From positions 1 through 64,000 of the forward strand of contig NZ_SRMF01000010.1 of NCBI RefSeq assembly GCF_004768465.1: a stretch of DNA of 64,000 nt, in the 5' to 3' direction. The translations under genes and the position numbers were made by a program. How positions within the stretch are numbered: the stretch's first letter is position 1; each line of letters opens with the position of its first letter. Under the pieces are notes generated by a model. It was not told the origin of the DNA and searched no databases. It saw nothing but the letters and a program-made list of their open reading frames with translations. This document shows, in pieces, positions 47,062 through 56,135 of the stretch. This DNA comes from Natronospirillum operosum. GTDB taxonomy: Bacteria > Pseudomonadota > Gammaproteobacteria > Pseudomonadales > Natronospirillaceae.

Positions 47062-48033
47062 CTACTGCCACTGGACCCGGGTCAGAACGTCCCTTGCCAG
47101 GGCGTCCGGCACATCGCCCACCAGGGCCACTATCCAGTCACCGTGAATGGCCGTCATCAACAGTGTGCTGCCCTGCCGTTCCATAACGGGCTCCGGGGGC
47201 TCACCGTTGACCGGTTCCACCATGAGGGAAAATTCTACCATGCCATCGGACCACAGTTGATACCATTCGCCATTGCGGTATTCGTCAATCAGCCGCACGA
47301 AGCCGGCCGGGGCGGGTGCCAGTTGCCACACCTCATCAGCGCCGCCGTCCCGGGTCGGCTCGGCCTGCTCGAATTGATGCCAGAACGGCTCGGCAAAGGT
47401 GGTGCGAAACCCGGGCGGTACGTCGGCTGCATCGGGGCTGAAGGTCACATAGCGCACATCGGCCAGCACATCACCGTTCGGTGCCAGCCGGCGGTGACGC
47501 AGGGCAATGCCGGTCTCGGCGTCCACCCAGACCCGGTGCACCAGCCTGGGCTCGCCGTGCTGGCTGCGCAGCTCGTAGACTCGCGCCGCGCGACTGGCCA
47601 GGCGCTCGTCTCCCAGCGCCCACAGCTGATAGTTGGCCGCCAGGCGCTCCGGGTCCATCAGCATCAGGCTGGCAAAGGGCGACTGCGGCACACCATGGTC
47701 GGCCGGCACCTCGGTCCCCGGTGCATGCAGGCAGGTCACACGCTCCGGGGTTCGGACCAGTTCCATCAGGGGCCCGTCCAGCACCCGCATACGCTCCTCG
47801 TATTCGGTATCGTCCTCGGCACTGACCGTATGCCAGAGCTGGTAGGCCACCTGCAGACCCCCTTCATTGACCGTCAGCACGCCGTTGTATTCCTGCGTGC
47901 GGGAGGCATTCAGCAACGTTCGAGACCAGTCTGCGGTGGTGTCAGGGGACAATGCCTGCGGTTCGGCCCCGGCCAGCATGGCCCAGAACAGGAAACTGCA
48001 CGACAATACCACCCTGATCAGGCCGCTACTCAT
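47062..48033 (-). CDS. rseB: Sigma-E regulatory protein RseB/MucB
   Basis: A periplasmic protein that binds the anti-sigma factor RseA and protects it from cleavage; lipid or LPS signals release it. The 323-residue protein has a signal peptide (about 1-24, ending AGA), a LolA-like N-terminal domain with TQEYNGVLTVNEGGLQVAY near 48, and a C-terminal domain with RLIDEYRNGEWYQLWSDG. The start overlaps the rseA stop (ATGA), so the antagonist pair is made in step. Confidence 0.94.
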   Translation of the reverse strand: MSSGLIRVVLSCSFLFWAMLAGAEPQALSPDTTADWSRTLLNASRTQEYNGVLTVNEGGLQVAYQLWHTVSAEDDTEYEERMRVLDGPLMELVRTPERVTCLHAPGTEVPADHGVPQSPFASLMLMDPERLAANYQLWALGDERLASRAARVYELRSQHGEPRLVHRVWVDAETGIALRHRRLAPNGDVLADVRYVTFSPDAADVPPGFRTTFAEPFWHQFEQAEPTRDGGADEVWQLAPAPAGFVRLIDEYRNGEWYQLWSDGMVEFSLMVEPVNGEPPEPVMERQGSTLLMTAIHGDWIVALVGDVPDALARDVLTRVQWQ

Positions 48034-48551
48034 AGGGCAGATTCTCCATCCGGCACAGCACTGCGCAGCGTTTCTTCCCAGCGCCCCTGGCCACCGGTGC
48101 CGGCGTACTGCACATGGCGCGACCAGTAGACTGACTGCGGACTGCGCTCGGCAGCCACTTCAGCGGTCGGCAACTGCACTTCCATCGGGGCTGAATCGCT
48201 GCCGGGCGCATGACGGCCCGGGGTCCAGAGGGTGGCCACCGCAACCACCACCAACCCGGCGGCCAGTGCGCCCTGCGCAAACCCGACCCAACGCGACTGC
48301 TGCACCTGGCGCCGCTGCTGCCGGACCCGGGCTTCGGCATTCAGGGCCTGATTGACCCCGTCCAGCACATCCGTGGGTGCCTCGGAGCGCAACCCGGCCT
48401 GCGTCAGATGCCAGCGTTTCCAGGTCAGCCCGAGGCCCGGATCGGACTGCATCCGCTCCAGCAACCGGCGGGCACTGTCCGCATCCAGTTCATCATCCAT
48501 CAGGGCCGACAACTGCTCCTGCTCTTTGCGGTAGTCTTCATGCTTGGACAT
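48030..48551 (-). CDS. rseA: Anti-sigma-E factor RseA/MucA
   Basis: A single-pass inner-membrane protein that holds sigma-E inactive until cleaved by the DegS and RseP proteases. The 173-residue protein has the cytoplasmic sigma-binding domain (EQLSALMDDELDADSARRLL, about 12-31, then WKRWHLTQAGLR), a membrane helix (about 92-110) and a periplasmic tail of about 60 residues for RseB binding. It lies 6 bases after rpoE. The frame is intact, with no premature stop of the kind that makes P. aeruginosa mucoid. Confidence 0.93.
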   Translation of the reverse strand: MSKHEDYRKEQEQLSALMDDELDADSARRLLERMQSDPGLGLTWKRWHLTQAGLRSEAPTDVLDGVNQALNAEARVRQQRRQVQQSRWVGFAQGALAAGLVVVAVATLWTPGRHAPGSDSAPMEVQLPTAEVAAERSPQSVYWSRHVQYAGTGGQGRWEETLRSAVPDGESAL

Positions 48552-48557
48552 AAGCGG

Positions 48558-49217
48558 TCACCATTCCAGTTGTTCCCCGGCCCGCCACGATTGCAGGCGA
48601 CGATCAATAGCCTCACGGGCTCTGAAGATGCGCGAGCGCACGGTGCCGACAGGCGTCTGCATGGTGGCTGCAATTTCATCATAACTGAGGCCTTCGAATT
48701 CACGCAGCCGCAACGCTTCGCGCAGATCGTCAGGCAGCGCCTCCCAGGCCTGCCGCACGACTCGTATCATCTCCGAGCCTTCATGCACGGCCGCCGGTGT
48801 GGCCAGGTCCTGTGGTTGCTCCGGCCAGGCGTTTTCCGCATCATCAAGGCTGTGGTGCAGCGGCCTGCGCCCGGTCGTCGCCAAGTGGCTTTTGGCCACA
48901 TTGACGGCAATGCGATACAGCCAGGTATAAAACTCACTGTCACCCCGAAACCCCGGCAACGCCCGATAGGCTCTGATAAAGGTGTCCTGGGTGATGTCAG
49001 CAATGTCCTGGCGCTGCCGGGTATAGCGACTGACCAGAGCCGCGACCCGATGCTGGTGGCGCAGTACCAGCAGGTCAAATGCATGGCGATTGCCGGCCTG
49101 CACCTGCTTCACCAGCAGCAAGTCAGTCTGGCCCGGCGCCGCTGCAGATGGGCTGGCAGAGGCCTGCTCGGGCGCTGCGGACAGCAGGTCTTCCCCGGTA
49201 AGGCTGGCTGACGTCAA
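48558..49217 (-). CDS. rpoE: RNA polymerase sigma factor RpoE (AlgU), TTG start
   Basis: Extracytoplasmic-function sigma factor for envelope stress. The recognisable domain begins [20 protein letters not shown], with region 2 ([20 protein letters not shown]) and region 4 ([30 protein letters not shown]), close to E. coli RpoE. An open frame runs 36 codons further upstream to an ATG, but a sigma-E-type promoter lies inside that stretch (49254-49281). A transcript from it would begin near 49247. The first start codon with a proper ribosome site in such an RNA is TTG at 49217 (GGAG, 8-base spacing), giving 219 residues. That still leaves about 30 residues before the conserved domain, rich in Ala and Ser. 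Confidence 0.88.
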   Translation of the reverse strand: MTSASLTGEDLLSAAPEQASASPSAAAPGQTDLLLVKQVQAGNRHAFDLLVLRHQHRVAALVSRYTRQRQDIADITQDTFIRAYRALPGFRGDSEFYTWLYRIAVNVAKSHLATTGRRPLHHSLDDAENAWPEQPQDLATPAAVHEGSEMIRVVRQAWEALPDDLREALRLREFEGLSYDEIAATMQTPVGTVRSRIFRAREAIDRRLQSWRAGEQLEW

Positions 49218-49253
49218 ATCCGTTTCTCCGCTATCGGCTTGAACTTGATTGTC

Positions 49254-49281
49254 TTTGAATCGAAACCAGCGCAAAAGTTCC
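49254..49281 (-). promoter_or_regulatory. Sigma-E-type promoter of rpoE (autoregulatory)
   Basis: On the minus strand: GGAACTT (49281-49275), a spacer of exactly 16 bases, then TCAAA (49258-49254). This matches the sigma-E/AlgU consensus at every core position. It reads into rpoE, rseA, rseB and rseC, so the sigma factor would activate its own operon, as known in E. coli and P. aeruginosa. Confidence 0.85.
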
Positions 49282-49388
49282 CTCCCCGGGGTCGGGCTCG
49301 ACAATATGGTGTCGGCATACGACACTGTCAGTCACTTGCCGTGCATGGTTATACTACGCTGCATCAGCCTCAGGACAAAGACCCGGAT

Positions 49389-51023
<1,635 letters not shown>

Positions 51024-51390
51024 GCATTCGTCTGCAAACAGCCAGAGCGGCCGCGATGCCGGGCCAGACAGCACCACCAGTCCGGGCAGTACCCTGGGCC
51101 GGCGATAAACTCGCGGCAACCAGACCGGCAGCCCTGCCGGATCAGCGGCCAGACCCAGTTCAAAGCGCCCGCGCCCAAAGCGCAGCCAGAAGCCCTGCGC
51201 CGGCGGCCGCAGTGCGGCCAGACTCCATGCGGCCAGCCCTGCTGCTGCAGCCAGCGCCAGCCACCAGGCTGGCTCGGCTGGCCGCCCGGCCCACCACAGC
51301 GAAGCCAGCAGCGTCAGTGTCCAGATACCACACAGGGCCAGCAGCGCGCACCGCCAGTAGCGGCGCTGCCGGGCCGCCTGGAAGTACCAC

Positions 51391-51642
51391 TCAGCCTCTG
51401 GCATGATCCAGAATCAGGTCGATGATGCGCTGCAGGCCCGGTTCCCTGGCTTCGACACGCCGCATCAGCAGGCTGTACAGATCCTGATCTTCCATTTTCA
51501 GGAAGGCTTCGTAGAGCACCTGATCCGGCTCGGACAGGCTTGGATAGACGTCCTGCACAAAGGGCACCAGCAGCAGATCGAGCTCACGCATGCCGCGCCT
51601 GCTGTGCCAGAAAAGTCGATTGAGTTTGGCCTGATCCGCCAT
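51391..51642 (-). CDS. sdhE: FAD assembly factor SdhE
   Basis: Helps attach FAD covalently to the succinate dehydrogenase flavoprotein. The 83-residue all-helical protein contains the hallmark RRGMRELD (residues 15-22), where the RGxxE core is needed for activity, plus the family stretch FLKMEDQDLY (about 47-56). It is followed by ygfX in an overlapping pair and is divergent from ygfZ, the usual layout. Its neighbour nadB is a structural relative of SdhA but does not bind FAD covalently. Confidence 0.94.
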   Translation of the reverse strand: MADQAKLNRLFWHSRRGMRELDLLLVPFVQDVYPSLSEPDQVLYEAFLKMEDQDLYSLLMRRVEAREPGLQRIIDLILDHARG

Positions 51643-51802
51643 GAATGTCGTATCCTGTTGAAAATTCGGGGTTGGCCCCCACTAGTGTATTGCACCCATG
51701 TTGCAGATGCACCGCAGTTTATGCCAGCGTCATCTGTCGCACCAGTTCCACCTCGGGTCAGGTCGCCGGCCCGACCATCATTGAAGCAGGAGAACACGCC
51801 CC

Positions 51803-52687
51803 ATGAGTCTCACCGCCATGCCGCTGGAACAGCACGGACTCCTGGCCATACAGGGGCCGGACAGCCGCCGCTTTCTGCAGGGTCAGTGCACCGCCGATGT
51901 GGACAGCCTGTCCCCCGGCCAGTGGATCTACGGTGGTTTCTGCACGCCCAAGGGCCGGCTCTACGCGAACTTTCTGCTGGCCTGCCTGGCCGACGACCAT
52001 TACTGGCTGATCATGCCGGCTGACATGGTACAGCCGACCATGGAGCGCCTGGGCAAATACGCAGCCTTCTTCAAGACCGAACTCAGTGACCAGACCCTGG
52101 CCTGGCACGGTCTGGGCCTGGTCGAGGCCGTGGCTGGCGACCCTGGTCCGGGCACAGTGGACCATGACGACCGCCAGGTGCAGCTCACACTGGACGACAG
52201 GCGCCGCATGCTCTGGCTCAACCCGCTGCAGGAAGACCACTACGAGCGCGCTCTGAGCCGCCTGGAGCAGCAGGCGCAGTGGCAACCGTCGGAGTTCTGG
52301 GCCCTGCATGACATCAGGGCCGGCCTGGTCTGGGTGCAGCCGGCAACAATCGAATCCTTCCTGCCGCAGACCCTGCACTGGGATGAGCTGGGTGGCGTCA
52401 GCTTCTCCAAAGGCTGCTACACTGGCCAGGAGGTGGTGGCCCGTCTGCATTACAAGGGTGCCAGCAAAAAGGGCCTGCGCCATGTCCAGGGCCAGACAAC
52501 ATCTGCCCCGGGGCCACTGAGCCGCCTGCACAGCCCGGAAGGCAAGGCATTGGGCGAGCTGGCCAGCGCCGTGACCACAGCCGACGGCTGGGCCGGCCTG
52601 GCGGTACTGCCGTTCGCCCATGAGAGCTCGGACCTGACCATCAATGAGCAGGCAGCCGAGGCAGGAGCCTGGGTGCGGGCCGACTGA
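51803..52687 (+). CDS. ygfZ: tRNA-modifying/iron-sulfur protein YgfZ
   Basis: A folate-binding protein of the GcvT-like superfamily that supports maturation or repair of iron-sulfur enzymes such as MiaB. The 294-residue protein has the diagnostic motif KGCYTGQE at 203-210 with its essential cysteine at 205. The N-terminal folate-binding domain begins GLLAIQGPDSRRFLQGQ. AGGAGA lies upstream of the ATG. The HDOD gene follows 21 bases later. Its grouping with sdhE and ygfX is typical of the class. Confidence 0.94.
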   Translation: MSLTAMPLEQHGLLAIQGPDSRRFLQGQCTADVDSLSPGQWIYGGFCTPKGRLYANFLLACLADDHYWLIMPADMVQPTMERLGKYAAFFKTELSDQTLAWHGLGLVEAVAGDPGPGTVDHDDRQVQLTLDDRRRMLWLNPLQEDHYERALSRLEQQAQWQPSEFWALHDIRAGLVWVQPATIESFLPQTLHWDELGGVSFSKGCYTGQEVVARLHYKGASKKGLRHVQGQTTSAPGPLSRLHSPEGKALGELASAVTTADGWAGLAVLPFAHESSDLTINEQAAEAGAWVRAD

Positions 52688-52708
52688 CCGAACAGCCGAG
52701 GACAGACG

Positions 52709-53539
52709 ATGACAACACTGGTGGACAAGGTTAGGGATGATATTGTCGAACGACTGCAGGCAGACCAGCTGACGCTGCCCACGCTGCCGGAAATCGCAGT
52801 GCGAGTGCGCGCGGTCGCCGAAGACCCGGAATCCACCATCGTTCGTCTGACCACTGTCATCAGCCAGGATACCGCCGTCGCCGCCCGCATTCTCAAGGTT
52901 GCCAATTCGCCGCTGTTTCGGGCCACTCAGGAGATCCGGGATCTGCACCATGCCATCAGCCGCCTGGGCATGGACTACACCTCCAACCTGGCCATTGGCC
53001 TGGCCATGGAGCAGATGTTCCAGGCCACCTCGGACATCATCGACGAGCGCATGCGCCGCAACTGGCACATCACCACGCAGGTGGCGCTCTACGCGGCCAA
53101 GCTGTCCGAACGCTGCGAGGTATCCGAGGATGAGGCCACCCTGGCAGCGCTGCTGCATCGCATCGGTGTACTGCCGATCCTGACTTACGCCGAAGAATCC
53201 GAGCACCTGCAACTCGATGGCATTCATCTGGACAAGCTGATCGGCCATCTGCATGCCCGCCTGGGCCAGGTTATTCTCGAACGCTGGGGCTTTCCGCTGG
53301 AACTGATCACGGTGCCGGAAACCTATCGTGACCTGACGAAGGATCTCGGCACGGTCACCCATGCCGATCTGGTGACAGTAGCCAACATGCTGCTGTTCGC
53401 CGACAAACAGAATTATTTTGGCCGCACCGACTGGCGCACCACACCCGCCGTCGCCCGCCTCGACCTGCCGACAGACCGCCGTGATCATGTGGTGCAGAGC
53501 ATTCACCAGGCCGTGGCCGACAATCAGGGGCTGTTCTGA
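52709..53539 (+). CDS. HDOD domain protein
   Basis: A 276-residue cytoplasmic protein formed almost entirely by one HDOD domain, an HD-related output domain without catalytic metal ligands that is found in signalling proteins. Visible features are LPTLPEIAVRVRAVAEDPES near residue 22, ARILKVANSPLFR near 57 and HHAISRLGMDY near 78. There is no receiver or EAL domain attached. Such proteins are often linked to stress or c-di-GMP signalling, but a specific task is not known. AGGACAG precedes the ATG. It is probably co-transcribed with ygfZ, and its last 16 bases overlap the YkgJ-type gene on the other strand. Confidence 0.9.
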   Translation: MTTLVDKVRDDIVERLQADQLTLPTLPEIAVRVRAVAEDPESTIVRLTTVISQDTAVAARILKVANSPLFRATQEIRDLHHAISRLGMDYTSNLAIGLAMEQMFQATSDIIDERMRRNWHITTQVALYAAKLSERCEVSEDEATLAALLHRIGVLPILTYAEESEHLQLDGIHLDKLIGHLHARLGQVILERWGFPLELITVPETYRDLTKDLGTVTHADLVTVANMLLFADKQNYFGRTDWRTTPAVARLDLPTDRRDHVVQSIHQAVADNQGLF

Positions 53540-53796
53540 GTTTCGGTTTCCATGCTGTCCAGCAGTTGCAGGGCCTGCCAGCGATCGTGCCCGCAAATGG
53601 CCCGGTCGGCGGCAAAATCGGCACAGACCAGGGGCCGCTCGGGCTGACCGAACAGGGCACAGGTATAATCGGGTTGCAGCTGCACGCAGCGCACCCCGGC
53701 CGGCTTGCCTTCCGGCATGCCGGGAATCGGTGACGAAATGGAAGGTGCAACGCAACAGGCGCCACAGCCGGGACGGCAGTCCATATGATCGGACAT
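53524..53796 (-). CDS. YkgJ family cysteine cluster protein
   Basis: A 90-residue protein with the cysteine pattern of the YkgJ group, thought to bind a metal, probably zinc or an iron-sulfur cluster: CRPGCGACC near the N-terminus (four Cys), then single cysteines at VRCVQ, YTCALF, LVCADF and AICGHD. SISSPIPGMPEGKPAGVRC is characteristic. The start at 53796 is a choice among several ATGs; a shorter version beginning at MDCRPG would keep all cysteines. No function is established for the family. It is divergent from the esterase gene at 53847. Confidence 0.82.
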   Translation of the reverse strand: MSDHMDCRPGCGACCVAPSISSPIPGMPEGKPAGVRCVQLQPDYTCALFGQPERPLVCADFAADRAICGHDRWQALQLLDSMETETQNSP

Positions 53797-53846
53797 GGCA
53801 ACGAATCTGACTTGATATGACTGAAGCGACAGGATAACCCACACTG

Positions 53847-54617
53847 ATGGAACTCTACTACCGCACCCAGGGCGATCTGGGTGAACCCCTGCTGATCATT
53901 CACGGCCTCTTCGGTGACGGCCTGAACTGGGGCGGTGTCAGCCGCCTGCTGCGTGACGACTTCCACCTCATCCTGCCGGACATGCGCAATCATGGTCGCT
54001 CGCCGCATGATGACAACGACTGCTCCTACCCCGCGATGGCGGCCGATGTGTTGGCGCTGATGGACCGCCTGGAACTGGATCAGGTGCAACTGGTCGGTCA
54101 CTCCATGGGCGGCAAGATCGCCATGGCCCTGGCCCTGCAACACCCGCACCGAGTGCAGGGTCTGACCGTGGTCGACATCGCGCCAAAAAAATATCCGGTG
54201 CGCCACCGGGATGTGTTTGCCGGCCTGCAGGCCGTGGCAGAGGCCCGACCCGAGAGCCGCCAGGAGGCCGAAGCCCTGTTGCGACCGCACATTGAAACCA
54301 CGGCGGTACGCACCTTCATCCTCAAGAACCTGGAGCGCACCGACACCGGCTTCGACTGGCGAGTCAACTGGCGGGCACTGTACGAACGCTATGACGAACT
54401 GGCCGACTTCCCGGCCTTCGACACCGCCTATGAGGGCCCCTGCCAGTTTCTGGTCGGCGGAGACTCGGATTATGTGACCCGCGACGACCAGGCCGAGATC
54501 AGCCGCCTGTTTCCGCAGGCCAGGGGCCGCGTTGTCGGCGGAGCCGGTCACTGGCTGCATGCCGAAAAGCCGGAACTGGTCGCACGCTGGATACAGGATT
54601 TCGTGGAAGCCGGTTAA
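53847..54617 (+). CDS. ybfF: Alpha/beta hydrolase, YbfF-type esterase
   Basis: A 256-residue cytoplasmic hydrolase acting on short acyl esters or thioesters. The nucleophile is Ser86 in VGHSMGGK, the oxyanion loop is HGLFGDGLNW (19-28), and the C-terminal catalytic His lies in GGAGHWLHAEKPE, with a candidate Asp in VGGDSDYV. DMRNHGRSPH near 45 is typical of YbfF proteins. The true substrate is not known. The plus-strand gene stands alone between the YkgJ-type gene and mgtE. Confidence 0.88.
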   Translation: MELYYRTQGDLGEPLLIIHGLFGDGLNWGGVSRLLRDDFHLILPDMRNHGRSPHDDNDCSYPAMAADVLALMDRLELDQVQLVGHSMGGKIAMALALQHPHRVQGLTVVDIAPKKYPVRHRDVFAGLQAVAEARPESRQEAEALLRPHIETTAVRTFILKNLERTDTGFDWRVNWRALYERYDELADFPAFDTAYEGPCQFLVGGDSDYVTRDDQAEISRLFPQARGRVVGGAGHWLHAEKPELVARWIQDFVEAG

Positions 54618-54706
54618 GACCGCTGGCCCATTATTGCACTCGACTAGCTGTCATCGCCGCGACTGCCCTGCTATACATCCATTGTGTTCAATAACGGGAG
54701 AACCCC

Positions 54707-56077
54707 ATGCTGCTTGATGCAAGCCGACTGCAGGAAGTGACCGATCAGGTCAGCCAAAGCCTGCAACAGGGCGATGTGGAGGGCGCGGTCCGCCAGTCCC
54801 GACAGGTGTCCGCCCTGCGTCTGGCCCGGCTGGTGACCGAAGCCCCACCAGCGGCTGCCGAGCAATACCTGCGCTCCATACAACCGCATCAGGCCGGGCG
54901 CATTGCCACCTACCTGCCGGCGGATTTTACTGCCCGCCTGCTCGGCCAACTGGATGCCGATTTCAGCAGTACCCTGATCTCGGAGATGGAACCGGAGGCC
55001 GTTGCGCACCTGATGCCCCGCTTGCCGGAGGTGCTCAGGAGTACCCTGTTTGACCATCTGGCCCCGGACTTCCGGCAGCAGGTCGAGCAACTGGCCAGCT
55101 ATGCAGAAGGCTCGGCCGGCTCGGTCATGAGCCCGTTCTTTCTATCCATTGAGCCGGATGCCACTGTGCGCGAGGCCATCGATGCCGTGCGCCACGGGCA
55201 CGAGGTAACCGAACGCACCGCCTATGTCTTCGTGGTTACCCCGAATACCGGCAAGCTCAAGGGTGTGCTGTCAGTGCGTGAACTGCTGATGGCCGACCCC
55301 AAATCCAGGGTCAGTGCTGTCATGACCAGCGAGATTTTCGCCGTGCGCACCGATGAAGCGGCAGTGCAAGCCGCACGACGCATTCGCTCGCGGCGCCTGA
55401 AAATGTTCCCGGTGGTGGACGAGCAGGACGTACTCGTCGGCGTGATCAGCATCGGTCAGGCCATGGACCTGCTGGCCCACGAAATGGCGGACGAGTTTGT
55501 GGCCATCAGTGCCGGCTCGCCGGATGAGTCCTTCTTTACGCCACCGCGCCTGGCCATCCGCAAGCGTCTGCCCTGGATGGCGGCCAATATCTTTCTCAAT
55601 CTGGGCGCCGTGGCCGTCATCAGCACCTTCGAGGAAACCATTGTGGCGGTAGCGATTCTGGCTGCCTTCCTGCCGATGATTACCGACATGGGCGGTAATG
55701 TGGGTATTCAGGCCTTGTCAGTGTCCATCCGCAGCATTGCACTGGGCGAAGCCAGACTGCGTGATTTCTGGCTGGCCGCCCGCAAGGAGATCGCCATAGG
55801 GCTGGTCAATGGCCTGGTGCTCGGCACCCTGTTCTGCCTGATCGCCTACTTCCTGGAGGGCAATATAGTGCTGGGCATAGTGGCCGGTATCGCGCTGGGT
55901 GCCAACGTACTGATTGCCGGCGTGATCGGCGGCACCATACCCTTTCTGATCAAGCGCATGGGCAAAGACCCGGCCATGATGACCGGCCCGGTGCTGACCA
56001 CCATCACCGACATCACCGGGGTCACCATCTATCTGGGCCTGGCGACCCTGTTCTTGTCCTCACTGATCGGCCTGTAA
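54707..56077 (+). CDS. mgtE: Magnesium transporter MgtE
   Basis: A 456-residue Mg2+ channel/transporter of the inner membrane. It has an N-terminal helical Mg-sensing domain (about 1-125), a pair of CBS domains (about 130-255, with AGSVMSPFFLSI and SAVMTSEIFAV) and five membrane helices (about 285-455), including LPMITDMGGNVGIQALS near 325, which holds pore residues. The Mg-sensing acidic residues of the N and CBS domains appear present. GGGAGAA precedes the ATG. There is little room for a riboswitch in the 89-base gap upstream, so control probably lies in the protein. Confidence 0.96.
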   Translation: MLLDASRLQEVTDQVSQSLQQGDVEGAVRQSRQVSALRLARLVTEAPPAAAEQYLRSIQPHQAGRIATYLPADFTARLLGQLDADFSSTLISEMEPEAVAHLMPRLPEVLRSTLFDHLAPDFRQQVEQLASYAEGSAGSVMSPFFLSIEPDATVREAIDAVRHGHEVTERTAYVFVVTPNTGKLKGVLSVRELLMADPKSRVSAVMTSEIFAVRTDEAAVQAARRIRSRRLKMFPVVDEQDVLVGVISIGQAMDLLAHEMADEFVAISAGSPDESFFTPPRLAIRKRLPWMAANIFLNLGAVAVISTFEETIVAVAILAAFLPMITDMGGNVGIQALSVSIRSIALGEARLRDFWLAARKEIAIGLVNGLVLGTLFCLIAYFLEGNIVLGIVAGIALGANVLIAGVIGGTIPFLIKRMGKDPAMMTGPVLTTITDITGVTIYLGLATLFLSSLIGL

Positions 56078-56089
56078 CACCGGCCTCTG

Positions 56090-56132
56090 TGCAGCCCGCC
56101 ACCGCGTCTCTGGACGCTCCGTGCGGGCTGCA
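56090..56132. repeat. Nested stem-loop between mgtE and the MscS gene
   Basis: Outer arms TGCAGCCCGC (56090-56099) and GCGGGCTGCA (56123-56132) are perfect complements. An inner hairpin GCGTC-TCTG-GACGC lies at 56104-56117. It fills the gap between two convergent genes. No T run follows on either strand, so it may stabilise both mRNA ends or block transcription into the opposite gene. Confidence 0.6.
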
Positions 56133-56135
56133 TGC

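Noticed and set aside
48030-48551. A mucoid-type truncation of mucA
   Set aside because: The frame is complete, with a sigma-binding domain, membrane helix and full periplasmic tail.
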